64,000 nt of DNA from Utricularia gibba (GCA_002189035.1 CM007991.1:2604001-2668000); one strand, 5' to 3'. Counted from the first letter of the stretch, positions 34,901-47,238 are shown. The notes: a model not told the origin generated them from the sequence alone. Numbers and translations: made by a program.

Positions 34901-37396
34901 CTGTACCTCTAAACCCATTAGGTTACTACTCGTTAAATACTTTATGTTGAAGTTGGATGCCTCATCCTCGATGTTAATAGCATTGCATTCTTCATCACTC
35001 AAAGGCTGAGCCTTGAATGTATTCAAAACAACCTGTACAAACATAAAATACCAACCCCAAAATAAAGAGAGTTTCCAGAAGATGAAAGATACTAGAAATA
35101 TTGAGTCTAAAAAACTCACCAACAAACTGGAATTGAAATTCTGCCATTTCATAGCAACAGGCGTAAGTGATGCAGGATTCGAAAAATGTTCCTGCATATC
35201 AGGAAGAAAATGGACATCAATCAGCCGACTGAACCAGAAAACTGACCATCATTGAATGATGCAAGAAAGACAATTTTTGTTAATTATTCTTTCTTTTTCT
35301 TGGGAAAAACCATAAATTACAAAAACAAAAGGCTCGCGAAACAAAATATCCCTATCCAACTCCAGTAGAAATAAAACAAGCAGGTTGGCATAAAAAGAGA
35401 AACTAAAAAATAAAAATGAATTGATAGAGAAAATAGATGACACAACTAATTTCCCTACTACCTACCTGCAAATTCCAGAAGGTTTTGTAGAAGTTGAAGT
35501 CAATTGAACCAACTGAAAGAAGATATGGTGAATCCATTTAAGAAGATAATCGAGGAATCCAATAAAAAATCAAAACGTTGCAGTACAACAGCATTACACT
35601 CAGGGGCTTCTTTCTCATATTTGGTCTCATTAGATGTATTAAAAACTCCTTTTATATTTACAGCTGCAAGAAAGGTGCATCATATTGTAAGTTATCGTGG
35701 TACATATAGAACCAGTGGATCATATTTATAACATATGCACGATTACCAGAACGTTCTGATAAAGGGAAAAAGTGCGCAAGAAACATTATTATTCGTCCGC
35801 AGAAGACAACATCATTTGCCTGGAAACATAAGAGAATGCTTCAAAGCCATATAGTGACATGGGACTGAAATATCATTCTCAGCCTATGCTTGTAGTATCA
35901 TTGAAAAAAACTGCTAACGTGATTCAAAGAGATAAACCTTTGATAATCGCCGAAGAAGTTGGTTGCATGTTCTCAGCATCACAAGTTTTCCCCTTGCGAA
36001 GAGTTCTGGCTGAAAGATTGAGAAGAAAACATAGGAACAAAGCCATGAAAAAGATACCAGTAAAACAGATAAAAAACATTTCCATGGATGCTTACCTTCC
36101 CAAGAATGTCTTGCCTACTCTCTATATAGCCAAAAATATCCTCACAATTTCTCATGGTAGACATTTCTGTCAAATCTTCCAGAAGTTGAAAAATCATGCC
36201 ACCTTCTATATTTTCTCTCTCACACAAATAAAGAACAATGTCTAAAAGGAGGAGAAGATAATATCATGTTAGTCAGGAAAACTTCAATATTACCTTCGTC
36301 TTCAATCTTAGATGTAGAAACCAGAAATTTAGGAAGAAAACGAAAATTGAACTGCTAAGATCTTCTGCAGTTTGTATATTAAATAACACATAAATTTCTA
36401 GCTACAACTAGCATTGTAAGTTACATGCTATAGATCACAGAGCAGCATATATAAGCCTTCAATGTTAAAAATGATTAATTTAATTGAACCACTGGAGCAT
36501 GGTAGTGATTTTAGAGAACCAGAACCAAAATGCTAGCTCACCAAGAAGACGGGGGATTTGACCAAGGCAATCTTCCCCTTCAGCAACTGAATGACCATAC
36601 TGCATAACTCGTTCCCCTGCCTGAACTGCAGAGGACTGCAAAAAATTTGATGCAGCCATCAAGATAATGATTAGAGGAATAGGTCATGCTCAGACATTCT
36701 TAAGATACTGCGCATATAAGGAAAACAACAAGACACAGAGGATAAATATTGAACAATTTGCAAGAAGAGAAACATGCAACAGCGAACACACTTTAGTTCC
36801 AATCGAAAACACCTATTTGAGATAACTTATACCCAGAAGTGCCCTTTTCTTGACCCCAAAACTATGTCAGAGCCTGCCATCTGCGTAGCTGTTTAAGTAA
36901 ATAAACAAGAAGGTAAAGAGGCAGTACCACCAGCTCCCGGAGCAACGACCTAAGAATATTTTCCAACAGCTGATTTTCATCTTGCAAAAGTTTGGCAGGG
37001 TTCTGCAAAAAAACCAGTACTTCAAAACATACAATCTACAATGGAGTTCACAAGCAGCAGGTATAAACCTCCAAAAAGAAAAGAAATCGTTATACTAAAA
37101 AATAGTTCCATCCTCAAAGAAAACAAAATCTTGAACATTACCAACGCAAACTTCACTTGCGATCCCTTGGAAACACAAAGCCATAAAGAAAACTCGAGCC
37201 CCCTTCATAATTTCCGCACTTTCTAAAGCTAGCATGCTGCCTTATCCTCAGAATCCCTCAAAAAAAAGAGAGAAAGAAAAAGAAAACCAAACCTGTGGCT
37301 TTATAACTTGTTCAACAATTTGAAGCGCGAAATCTTGTGGAGGAGCAGGATTCAAAATTGCCTCCCTGAAAATCTCCTGAGCGCATCACAACCAAA
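31915..37396 (-). CDS. THO1: THO complex subunit 1 (HPR1 homologue)
   Basis: Core subunit of the nuclear THO/TREX complex linking transcription to mRNA export. Twenty exons: (37396)-37293, 37002-36928, 36635-36542, 36241-36096, 36009-35938, 35819-35747, 35663-35600, 35512-35466, 35191-35120, 35032-34907, 34814-34749, 34379-34338, 34255-34139, 34042-33960, 33560-33494, 33115-33044, 32946-32897, 32584-32525, 32450-32298, 32157-31915. Seen: EGGMIFQLLEDLTEMSTM, FNFYKTFWNLQ, FNIKYLTSSNLMGLE, VWWKRDGCPPFEKQP, RWRLGNKELSQLWKWADQNP, GIEGVVPLELLPP, acidic tail. Problems: exon 17 is one A short (run 32904-32908); the junction 35600/35512 does not keep frame; and the only nearby ATG (37396) is one base out of frame with the conserved REAIL. 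Confidence 0.9.
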
Positions 37397-37822
37397 ATAC
37401 AGTCAGTTTCCTAGTGGCGCGAGCATAACGAACTTGACAAGGAAAGGAAAGGAAGGCATGCCACCATTTATCTCAAGAGCAACTGCGGAAGTCACTCCGC
37501 CAAATGACCGAACACCAACTGCTCCTGAATTTCAACACTTGTTGCTTATATACGACATGACCCCCAAGACTTGCTAAAATTGCTTCAAATGACGCAAAAG
37601 ATTTCTTCGACGAGCAACGGGGCCAAAAGTGGTATTTACCCTATTAGGTAAGGGCCTTACATCACGGCCCAATATTATTTAGTGGGCCAGGCCCAAAAAC
37701 GACGTGGCGTCTTCGTCTCCAAGAAAAGAAAAGTTGACCGCTGTGTCGTTATGGTGGCCCAAATTGAAGAAAGGAGAGCGAAAAATGCGTGGGATTCAGA
37801 GGAGGATCACGTCGGGCGAACG
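37397..37822. promoter_or_regulatory. bidirectional promoter, THO1 / DUF1365
   Basis: About 430 bases between divergent genes. Three site II hexamers: GGCCCA 37666-37671, TGGGCC 37683-37688, GGCCCA 37690-37695. This arrangement is typical of housekeeping genes. Confidence 0.65.
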
Positions 37823-39246
37823 ATGGAGCTGCTCTATCTTCTTTGTTCCATCGTTTCAACGGCTCTGACTTCCGCACTGCTCTCACTCACTCTTCATCTC
37901 CGCTACTTGCTCCGCCGGTTCTCCGCCAGCAATGACGTTGTTGAAACCGATAACTCTATCTCAGTGTACCAAGGAACCGTTTGGCATGAGCGCCGGCACC
38001 CGGTACGGCACTCATTCCGGTACCCAGTGCGTTACGCCCTCTTCGATCTCGACGGCGCGGCAGGCTTGAAGTCTGGGCATCTATCTGCTGACGACTGTCG
38101 TCGCGTGTGTGGAACAAGTGGGCCTGTGTAAGCTCTACTTTTTAGTCGGAACTTATCGTCTTAAGAACTGGAAATCATGTACTTAGTTGATGAACTTGCC
38201 TACTTGATCTATGAATTCATAGAACTCAATGAGTTCAAAACTTAATCTAGATCGGAATGGGTTAGATTCGTGATCGGGTGATTATGAATTTGAGATGATA
38301 CCTTAATTATTTGTGTTGCAAGGCCAGACTATTGTTGACAATACCTCAGAGCGTTGGTTATCAACAAAATCCATTGAGCTTGTACTACTGCTATGACGTT
38401 GAGGGATCCACCAGGTGTCTGAGAAAATGCATAGCTGAGGTGAGTTGTTCAGGGATATCTTTATTATATATCCTGAAAAATTCGTCGGTTCCTTGATGTG
38501 TAGTCTCTGGTGTTCTTTCAGGTCACTAACACCCTTGGGGTGAAAGAGTAGTATTTGTTTTCAATCCAAATTCTGATTTAGTCGCAAAGCCTCTTCATGT
38601 CAGCCCTTTCATGGCAAGTCTCTCTTCTGTGGTCTCTAGAACCCTCCTCATTTTCATTATGTATTTTTTCTTGAGAAGAATTATTGCCAATGCTGCCGCA
38701 GGATATGCAAGGAGATTGGAGCATAAAAACCACGGACCCCGATGATAGTCTACATGTAGTGATATCGGTATTACACCCCACATACGGAAGCTTCTTCACG
38801 GCTTCATTGACTGCCAAAAGAGTCGAGTCATTAGCAACCAAGGATCACTCCATGTTCTTCTGGTTGATGCCTCATAAAGTTGCTTTGTGGATATATTGGC
38901 ATGTAAGCACCCCTGACCATAAGAGATGCCACATGAACTAACTAGCACATCTTCGCTTTTGCAGACTGAACCTTGAACACTGAACCATATGCTGTTTTAG
39001 TCTTACTGTTTCTTTCAAAATGCAGTACGGTTGTCTTTCTTATATGGCTATTCTTGATTCCAGGCCCTTAAACTTTGGTGGAAGAAAGTTCCATTTGTTT
39101 CACATCCAAGATACGAGTACCCAACTTACAGAGAAGATGCCCGACTTCACGATGAGAATCTCCAATTACAGAGATGCACACCGGACGCCGGAACGATCTG
39201 CCAGCGTAGCTTCACATGGAAAGATGCAGAGTGGCCCTGGCGTTGA
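37823..39246 (+). CDS. DUF1365 family protein, frame broken in exon 3
   Basis: Conserved bacterial-plant family of unknown biochemistry; bacterial members often sit beside cyclopropane fatty-acid synthase or amine-oxidase genes. Exons 37823-38127, 38328-38439, 38522-38613, 38702-38902, 39064-39246; about 297 aa after repair. Seen: N-terminal hydrophobic anchor (LLYLLCSIVSTALTSALLSL), YQGTVWHERRHPVRHSFRYP, QSVGYQQNPLSLYYCYD, VVFVFNPNSDLVAKPLHVSPF, WSIKTTDPDDSLHVVIS, and FTWKDAEWPWR at the end. Exon 3 has CCC at 38532-38534 where four C restore VTNTPWGERV. The intron after exon 3 has a GC donor (38614-38615). Confidence 0.9.
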
Positions 39247-40816
39247 GCTCCCATCGCTCAACAAAACACTATTCATTGCAAGTCCCACTACCTACCTGCG
39301 CTCTTCTCACCATTCAGCGGTTGGCCCGACCCGCATTAACAACCTCATCACTCTGTTGGGACAGCCCTCATGTGAAAAAGGTACCTTCCTTTGGAATAAA
39401 GTTCAAAATCAGCTACATATCTGTGTCATTTGCCCATTGGATGATATGATTTTCCTGCTGCAACTGAAAGTTTTAGGTGAATGGGATTCTTTCACGTGCC
39501 CCTACAACTCCTTCTCACATGTGACCTAAAAGAAGAGGCTCCTGCCTAAAACACCGATGCCCCTTTTGATCTGTGTATTTATGGGAAACCGAATCCGTTG
39601 TTCCTCCCCACCCCATTCCATTAGTCTCGTGATGGAATTCAATTCCCAGCCCAGACATGATGTGGTGGGGTTCTCTTTCGCCTCCACCCATCCCTCCTTC
39701 CAGGAGCTGTCGTGTGTGTACACAGTGCCTGTTTGTTCAATCCCGTTGAAAGTTAAACCCGCAAGTACCCTGTACCTTATTTGATGAGTCATCGCCAATC
39801 AAAGTTGAGAATTTGACTTTGGGAAAGAAAGGAAAAAGGTGGTGGGTTGCGTTGCTTTCCTGCCTGCCGGATGGTGCTGTGGTGGAATCCGTACAAAAAC
39901 TCGCACTTGCAAAGTCAGGCTTTTTGAAGTATTCAACGACCAATCACATTCGCCATTGAATTGAAATTTTAGAAAAATCATCAAAATTTGAGGAAAATTT
40001 CCAGAAATTTTAAAAATTAATATGATGTATTTTAAAGTATGATTTTCATTTACGTGACGTCGAAAACTCAAAATTGAATTTTAATGAAATTTATGCTTCA
40101 AAACTCTTCCATAAAATCACTATACTAACATACATTTTGGGTTTTTTTATCATTAAATATATATTTTTTTTCTTTTGTACACAATAAAAATAGTTATAAA
40201 TATGTAGTTTAAATGTCAAATTTGAATAATATCTATTGCATATGATTATTCAAACCCATTAATAGATAAATCTGATATTATCTCTAGTTCATAACCAATT
40301 CAAGTAAATTATATGATGAACATTCGACTTGTCTGAACTGCATTGATATAACTTCATAGTCATTTTGATTTTTAGTGATGTTACTTGTGTACAAAATTGT
40401 GGTCATATTTATATCACCTCATGCCGGTGTCAATGTTAGTACAACCTTGTACTTCAATATTCTTTCAAATGATTCTGAAAAGTTGTCCATCTTCTTGCAT
40501 TTGATCAAGGAGCCATAAATTAATTTAAATTCTGTGTGTGAGGACGAGGGAAATTCAATTAAATGCATTTTGATTATTCATCCTTTTTTTAGGCGCCGTT
40601 GGATCAGCGTAGCATTTCAATCCCCGCGTGGGAAAACTCAATAAAGTGCATTCTAGCAATTACTTTTAACATATTATTATTCATTTTAAGGGAGACCACA
40701 CCGCTCATGTAAAACGTGCCGGAAATGAATTCCGTCACATTTTTATATTTTCACGTTCCATTTTCTTCTATTGCCGTGTTGGTCGGCCACCCGCTCCCCG
40801 CTCTCATCTTTTCGTG
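39247..40816. other. AT-rich intergenic
   Basis: 3' flank of the DUF1365 gene, then about 1.3 kb of very AT-rich DNA up to the JAZ promoter. No gene, repeat family or mobile-element end recognised. Confidence 0.55.
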
Positions 40817-40825
40817 TATATAAAA
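40817..40825 (+). promoter_or_regulatory. TATA box of the JAZ8-like gene
   Basis: TATATAAAA 56 bases upstream of the A of ATG at 40881; strong match and spacing for an inducible plant gene. Confidence 0.75.
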
Positions 40826-40880
40826 GTCCTCGCCATTTCCCCCTCCGTCGAAGTTGATATGCTGTTGCCCTTCAATAGAT

Positions 40881-41329
40881 ATGAAGAGAAACTGCAGTTT
40901 GGAGCTCCGTCTCGTCACGCCGCCGCCCGTCTCCGCCACGTACTGATTCTCTCCTCTCCACCTATTTTTTTCTCCCACTGATTTAGGATTTTGATCCCTT
41001 TTGTTTCGATTGGTCCTTGTAGATTTGATATGGTCGGCGAGAATCCGAGAAGTGACGAGAGGATAATGACCATCTTCTACAATGGAACGGTTGCGGTCTG
41101 CGACATGACCGAGTTCCAGGCTAGAGCTATCCTCTTGTTGGCGACTCAGGCGAAGGATGAGAAGCGAGTTACGACACCGACGCTGTTGTCCCCTGGTCTT
41201 AAATCGTCGGCGGCGGAGGTGGCCGGACTTTCTATGAAGAGATCTCTGAAGAGGTTTCTTCAGAAGAGGAAAGCTAGAGCAGAGGGTGTTGCTCCTTACT
41301 CTACCCAACATCGAAATGGAGATTGTTAG
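40881..41329 (+). CDS. JAZ8: JAZ8-like TIFY repressor of jasmonate signalling
   Basis: Nuclear repressor that binds MYC factors and is normally removed by COI1 after jasmonate perception. Exons 40881-40939 and 41023-41329 join in frame to 121 aa, the small size of the JAZ7/8 (TIFY5) group. Seen: an N-terminal EAR motif LELRL (residues 7-11), the TIFY motif TIFYNG (36-41), and a C-terminal Jas segment SLKRFLQKRKARAEGVAPY (about 94-112). The canonical LPIAR degron that contacts COI1 and jasmonoyl-isoleucine is absent, as in Arabidopsis JAZ8, so a stable repressor that recruits TOPLESS directly is expected (inference from the family). A 186-aa ORF on the opposite strand is a shadow. Confidence 0.92.
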
Positions 41330-42730
41330 GCATGCGAGACATGTGCATTTTATTATAAGATATGTTGCAGTCGTGTTCGTTCCTCTGTGGAGCTATGTAT
41401 GGAATGGAATGACTGCCTAGTTTATTCCGATTGTTCTGTAATTCTAGAGAATCTAATGATCCTGTGAACAAACAGGCGATATAGAGGCAGATGGCTAGAA
41501 AACCTTGACGAAGGTTTCTTGTAGCCATCGCTCTGTTCATTACATACTGATCTGCAAGCATGGGGTGAAAGTCTTATAGCCTTTACATCCGTCATCATGG
41601 CGGCAGGTGGCTTCTCCGATTGATCGGCAGCCACTCAGCGCCATTGCTTGCTCGAATTGGTAGCGCATCTGCAAAAGAATAGTCCTCCCACTCTGGACCT
41701 TGCAAAAACCAGTCCCCTTTAGAAAAAGTTTAAAACTTTGCGTTGGTATAAAATGAGTTGTGCGTAGAAGTTACATATACACCAGATTCTCATAGTGCCA
41801 AGGCCTTATAGGCATCGGTCCCGCGATCAAAACATGGGCTCGCCCTCCTGCTATGGATTTGCTGCGAGGTATGGCCTGTAGTAACAACCTGTTCAAGAGA
41901 GGTTATCGTTGGTGGCACAGAATCGGGATGTTTGGCTCCATGGTTCGATACATGCTGCTCCAGTTTCCATTGTCAGAACTGCTGCATAGCTCTGAGGAAA
42001 GATAGACAAAAGGAGGCCATTTACATGCTCAAAGGCACACCGAACCAAGCCCATGAATATTCATAAAAGAATAGTCACTCTGATTTGGTATCCCAGCAAA
42101 TCGATAATGGAAATGGGATGCCATCTTCTGCAGTAGCAGACGGGGGAGTAGTCATGATGGGCATCGATATGTTGAAGCCCAGAATACCTGTGGATACATC
42201 AATCATGCTCAAGAAAGCGAAAATTATACAAAAAAAAAACGGAGGCATTTTTCTATCGAAAGATTGCATTTTTATGAATGTGAATATTGCGTTTTTATCA
42301 ACCTTTTTGTATTGTAATGACCGGAAATTGAATGCACTGGTATGTGCTGAATACGAAAAGGAGGTAAATCACAGGAAACAGATGACTGCAGGCGAGAGGA
42401 CAGAGGCAGCGCCTCGTCTTCTTTCATGTCAAAAGGCTGAGGTCTGCGTCAAAGCAATAAAGGGTAAGGGGGCCACTGAACCCAGAACATGGATGTTGCT
42501 CTGAAAAACAAGAGATTCCTAACAGAGCAAAAATCTCTGATGGGACCTCACTCATGCCCTTATCACCCCCACATATCGGCATACATCTTTTCTCGAGGCT
42601 TCATTCTACGCATGTGAAGCCTACCCTTTTAATCTTCTTCATCTTAATGGAACAAATCTGTGAACCCCATGAACGGGTTTTGTACTAAAATGTGGATTGA
42701 AGAAGACAATGATTGGTTTAGTTAGACGAT
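41330..42730. other. intergenic, no gene assigned
   Basis: JAZ 3' UTR (to about 41450) and the RLP29 3' flank (above 42600). A + ORF (42085-42504) and a - ORF (42075-42269) overlap here, but neither resembles a family I know and no splice-linked exons were found. Confidence 0.5.
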
Positions 42731-44106
42731 TCAGTAGCAGATTACCAACAGGTAAAAGAAAAAAAGAAGGGGAAAAGGTGCTGGTCTTTCTGCAGCACCA
42801 TGTTGCTCTGTGCTTCCTGTAAAGGCCTTCGGCTTCACGTTGCTGTCACTCTCTGCACTATGATTGCTTTCCGCCCCGGTTCTGTTGCTGGGATTCAAGC
42901 ATTTGGGAATCTGAAATGACTCTGGTTCACGTTCTTGATTGGCGCATAAACCGCTGTTTTCTCTGATATCAAGCCTTTCTCCGAGACGATTAAGGAAATC
43001 CGGTGGAAATGACAGCTCCCCTGTGAGTTGGTTTCTGCTCAAATTGAGTGTATTCAAGTTTTGTAACCTTCCGATTTCCGATGGAACGTCGCCGGTTAGC
43101 ATGTTGTTGTCGAGGGAAAGGGCTGTTAGGTTGGTTAAGCCTGAAAAGGTGGCCGGAATCTGGCCGGTGAGATGGCAGTTGGAGAAACTCGCTACTCTCA
43201 GCCGCGAGAGGGAGCCTAGGAAAGAAGGGAGGCTCGTGTTTAATGGGTTATCCTCCATGATCAGATACTGTAATTGGTGCATAGATGAGAAATTTTCAGG
43301 GATTGGCCCAATGAGCGAATTATGACTCAAATCCAACAAAGTAAGCTTCGCCAATCTTCCGAAATCCTGTGGAAGTTCTCCTTGGAGTTTGTTGAAGCTC
43401 AAATCAATCTTTTCAATATACTGCATATCTCCGACTGCCGCCGGAACTGAATTTCCTAGGAAATTCCAGCTTAAATCAAGGATACCCAGATTTTTCAGAC
43501 TCCCGATTTCTTCAGGGATTCTCCCAGACAGCTTGTTGTGGCTGAGATCAAGCTGCTGGACGCTAAACATCTTGCCGATTTCCGGTGGGATCTCGCCGGA
43601 CAGGTTGTTCTGCGACATACAGAAGATTTTAAGCTTCTCCATAAGTGAGATCGTGGAGGGATTTCTCCAGCGAGCCCAGGGTTCGATACCAGAACTAAAG
43701 TTTCCAAGGAAGTCATGGATTCAAACACATTGCTGCTCAAATGAAACGGAGAAACTGTGAAGCAGCTGACCAGAGAAAGGGTTTTGAGATACGGCAAACT
43801 GCGAAGAGACGCAGACAACGTAGAGGCGTTTTTACAAGGTGGGTCGACAATGTCGGGCCCGACATGAATCTTGGTAACATGAAACACCGATGTTCCTTCT
43901 AGAAGCTCACACTCAATCCCCGGCCACGGAGTTTCGGAGCAAGGAGAAGGATGAGTCTCAGCCCAGGATGAATCTTCCAGAAGAGAACTCATAACTTGAA
44001 AAAGCCCCAACAACTCCCCATCCTCCATATCCCCCTCGCCGGAGCAGAAAAAGACACCATTTCCGGCCAACAAAACAACAACAAGAATAAAAACCTTAGA
44101 ACCCAT
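42731..44106 (-). CDS. RLP29: leucine-rich-repeat receptor-like protein, RLP29 type, frame broken
   Basis: Secreted or membrane-attached LRR protein without a kinase, resembling Arabidopsis RLP29 (At2g42800) and PII-2. One exon, about 458 aa after repair. Seen: signal peptide (VFILVVVLLAGNGVFF), a Cys-capped N-terminal domain (HPSPCSETPWPGIEC), about ten LRRs (LDLSHNKLSGRIPEEIGSLKNL and similar), and a hydrophobic C-terminus (PFPLLFFFYLLVICY) that could be a GPI signal or TM helix with no cytoplasmic tail. The frame slips at 43655-43656: one more base in that run joins GEIPP to TISLMEKLKI. Outside this point both halves are intact. Ligand and partners are unknown. Confidence 0.88.
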
Positions 44107-44985
44107 ACGGGAGGAGAACGGAAACCAACACCTCAGAGAAAAGAAAACAACCTTGGCCTATGCCCTTCGACATTCTCAATACTAGAGTACATTCGCTCAA
44201 AGATATGCGAAAATGGGGCAGCTTTATTTCTGGGAGAACAAATTAGAACAGAGAATCTCATCTCCATTTATGGGAATCTGAGTGGCAAGTAAATGGAGCT
44301 GCGTATAAAAGGATCATGCATTTGGAGGGGACAGTTACCTTAAAAGGGAATTGAAATTTCATCAACAGTCAAAACCTGATCAATTAAAAGTTTTGTTGCA
44401 ATTCGATGGGACAAGCCACTGATCTCTGCAGTTTCCCGGAAACCGACGTCGCTCCGATCCGACGGCCCCCCTCCCCCTTCCTTTTTCCCTTTCATCAATG
44501 AGCTTTATCCATCGGTTCCCTTCTCGCGCCGGCCGATTCCCTTAATCCCGAGGACACTTCCGAAAAATCAGAACTAAAGATGGCCCAATCAGTCATAGCC
44601 ACGTCGCCTCCCATTTTAACGTTTAATTTTAAAAATCATATTTTATTTAATTAGTGGGACCCATTTAGGCCCGTCTGAATAGGGTTTAGAACCCACCATT
44701 TGAATAGGAGTAGAAGAACCCACGGAAAATTGGGCCAGTCCATGGCCCAGAAATGATTTGCTATAAAGAGACGTTGGCCCACGAGGTTGCTCGCTCCACA
44801 AAAAAATAATATTAATTTGTAAAATACATAAATATTTGCAAATATTTTTTCAAACCTAGTGCCACATTTGTTCGTTGCAGAATGTAGAAGTTTGTGAGTT
44901 GGGAACTCCTGCTTCGTTCATCTGCTGCGGTGCAGGGGGAGTTTAGGGGAAAATCAGGGTCAATTGAGGGAAGTTATGGTTTCGA
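44107..44985. other. RLP29 upstream region
   Basis: RLP29 promoter, then a stretch with scattered GGCCCA-type motifs at 44660-44780 and AT-rich DNA at 44800-44860, followed by the F-box pseudogene. No intact gene. Confidence 0.5.
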
Positions 44986-45882
44986 TTCGGCCAGATTTGG
45001 GGGTCAGAGTGCGCCCACTGCCTGTTGACCATCTCCATCGGCCTCCTGATTCCTTGATAGTTTTGGTTTTCAACAAAATTCGCGATGTCAAATCCTTGGC
45101 CCAAGAGATTCAATTCTCCAGTCCTCCAAATCGATAAGGTTGTAGTGCAGATCGATTGCGTCATCTCTGGTGACGAATCCTTCGCCTTCGGCTGCCGGGA
45201 TTCAAAAGCCGATGTCTTCCTTTCTTCGGGCTATTCTTTTCTGTGGTCCTTAAACCCTGCAATCCATTTCTCAGCTTACTGCTCCTTCGCACTGTCGCCT
45301 GGTTCTTTATGAAGATTTAGATGATGAAAAGCCGGACAAAACAACGTGACCCACCACTCGCCGACGCAGGTGTTGTTAAACTTTCGCGAGATCCAAGTCC
45401 TGAGGATCGAACTTCCTGGAGGGGAATTATGGATTATCGATGATGGGGTTTTGTTGAAAGGGAAGGCTAATTTGGGCTGCGCGCTTGATAATTTCACTAT
45501 TCTTGGTGTTTCCAGTGTTGCTCACTACGTTGACAAGAACCACAAATGTTGGTGCACCGCAATTGCTGATGATGCCAACTATGTTACTGCCGCTGTAGCA
45601 GATAGCAGCATCGGGAAAGCACTGCCTGCTTCAACCTATAACAGCAGAGCATAAGAAATTGGAAAGTCTAGTTTTGAGTGATGTGGATGGGCAAGGAGTG
45701 AATATCCATGAAGAGACAGCAGCAACTGGAGGAGCTCACAGCCAAGCTGTTATCGGCATCAACAGCATCGAAGAGAACACTCATTCCTGCGATGGAATTG
45801 CCTAAGGGGATGGTTTTAAAAGGAGCAGCTTTGGTTGCAATCAGGCTAAGTAATCAGTGTAAGGAGGAGTCGGTGGGTTAGC
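44986..45882 (+). pseudogene. F-box protein pseudogene (At1g30200/At4g18380 type)
   Basis: Fragments in different frames line up in order with the plant F-box family I recall for At1g30200/At4g18380: the F-box start DHLHRPPDSLIVLVFNKI (about 45030), VVVQIDCVISGDES (about 45140), VTHHSPTQVLLNFREIQ (about 45343-45395) with RIELPGGELW and DDGVLLKGKANLG, LVLSDVDGQGV (about 45670), and the C-terminal QLEELTAKLLSASTASKRTL ... GMVLKGAALVAIRL (about 45720-45850). Between them are in-frame stops, frame changes and deletions of internal segments, more than one indel could explain. No introns are evident, but intact family members may also be intronless, so retroposition is not shown. Confidence 0.72.
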
Positions 45883-47238
45883 AATCAATAGGGTTGCTTC
45901 TGCTTTTGAGGAGCAATTTCCCACTCGATTGTTTTCGACGGAAAGAACTTATTGTCTTGAAATGAACACTTGAAGTTGGGGTTTTTGGATGACCAGGGTA
46001 ATTTTTTTCCGTACTCCGATTTTGTTTCCAGATTTGTGAACATAGTTTCCATTGATCCAATTCATCCTAGCATCGAATTTCTCTTACTGCAAATTGTCCT
46101 GAATCTTAAGCAAAGATGATCATGATTATAGTTTCTCCATTCGGAGTAGTTGCATTTTTATTTCAATGCGTCCTGTTTCTCCTGGATTTAACTCTGCTTG
46201 CGCACCAATGCCTAGTGTTTTTTGTGTATCCTACTGGTGCATATACTAGCAGCAATGCCAGTTTGATGCCGTATCTACGTATGACTCCCAAAAATCCAGC
46301 GATTGTAGATTTACTTTAGCCCAATCACAATGTCTTTACATTCGATTGTGTGATGCAGAGCTTGATCTTACACGTTGGGAAGCAATGAGCATGGGGAGAA
46401 TGCATGCTAAGGAGAGAAAACACTCAGGGAAAAAACACTGGATGTGACTGATTTTGAACAACCTTGGTTATTCTATTTTGCAAGCGCAGTGTGGTGTATT
46501 TTACGTTTCCTGATTCTTTTTAATGATGTGATTCCATTCAACTCGTACTCTGTATGGCATCAATTCTCAAAAACTTCTTCGCAAGAAGAATTTTTCAACC
46601 CTCCCTTCAAGATAGAATCTTGAAGAAAGTTGGCAGTTACAGAGGTTAATCAGCCAAGGAGTTGAAGAAATGCATGGGAAGTGTGTTGTGAAAGGAAAGC
46701 ACTACATTTTATGGTAGCGGAGATAATAAGCAAGCAACACAAGAAAAATGAGAATACAGATGGTGTTTCTGAGTTAAGATACAACAGCGGGCAACAAGAA
46801 CCTAATGATACATAGTTCCCAATTAACACTGAAGACGGCTCTCTGCTCAGCAACCAACATATGGTCTACCTGCAAAACCATGGCCAGCATTCCTCTTACA
46901 ATTAAAATGAATCCTAAAGCTTGGATGAGCAGAAAGTGCATAATATTGAATTGAAGGCGGCAAGAGAAGTGAAAACAGTTTGAATGAAGTGCCCATCTTT
47001 CAATGAGGAGCAGGATGCTGGTTTGTGTTAAACAGGAAAATGATTCATCAGAATAGAATCCACAGACAAAATGCTGTTGTTGTCTCAGAAAAAAAGAAAG
47101 GCTAGAGTACGTGTGGGAATGAAGCATGTAAATGGGACAGACAGCAAGTGGAGAGGAATTATGAAACGAATCAAAACAAGAAGAGATTTTTGAGAATTAC
47201 CAGAATGAGGAAATGGTTTCAGAAACTTTGGAAAGATT
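45883..47238. other. intergenic
   Basis: Between the F-box pseudogene and the 3' end of the TCP gene. ORFs of 60-117 codons on both strands have no motif. Possibly contains the TCP 3' UTR near 47100-47238. Confidence 0.5.

Noticed and set aside
36001-36015. Apparent frameshift at the start of THO1 exon 5
   Set aside because: Using the acceptor just before CCAGAA (exon start 36009) restores PELFARGKL without any indel.
40751-41311. 186-codon minus ORF opposite the JAZ8-like gene
   Set aside because: The + strand has EAR, TIFY and Jas motifs with a TATA box; the antisense ORF has no motif.
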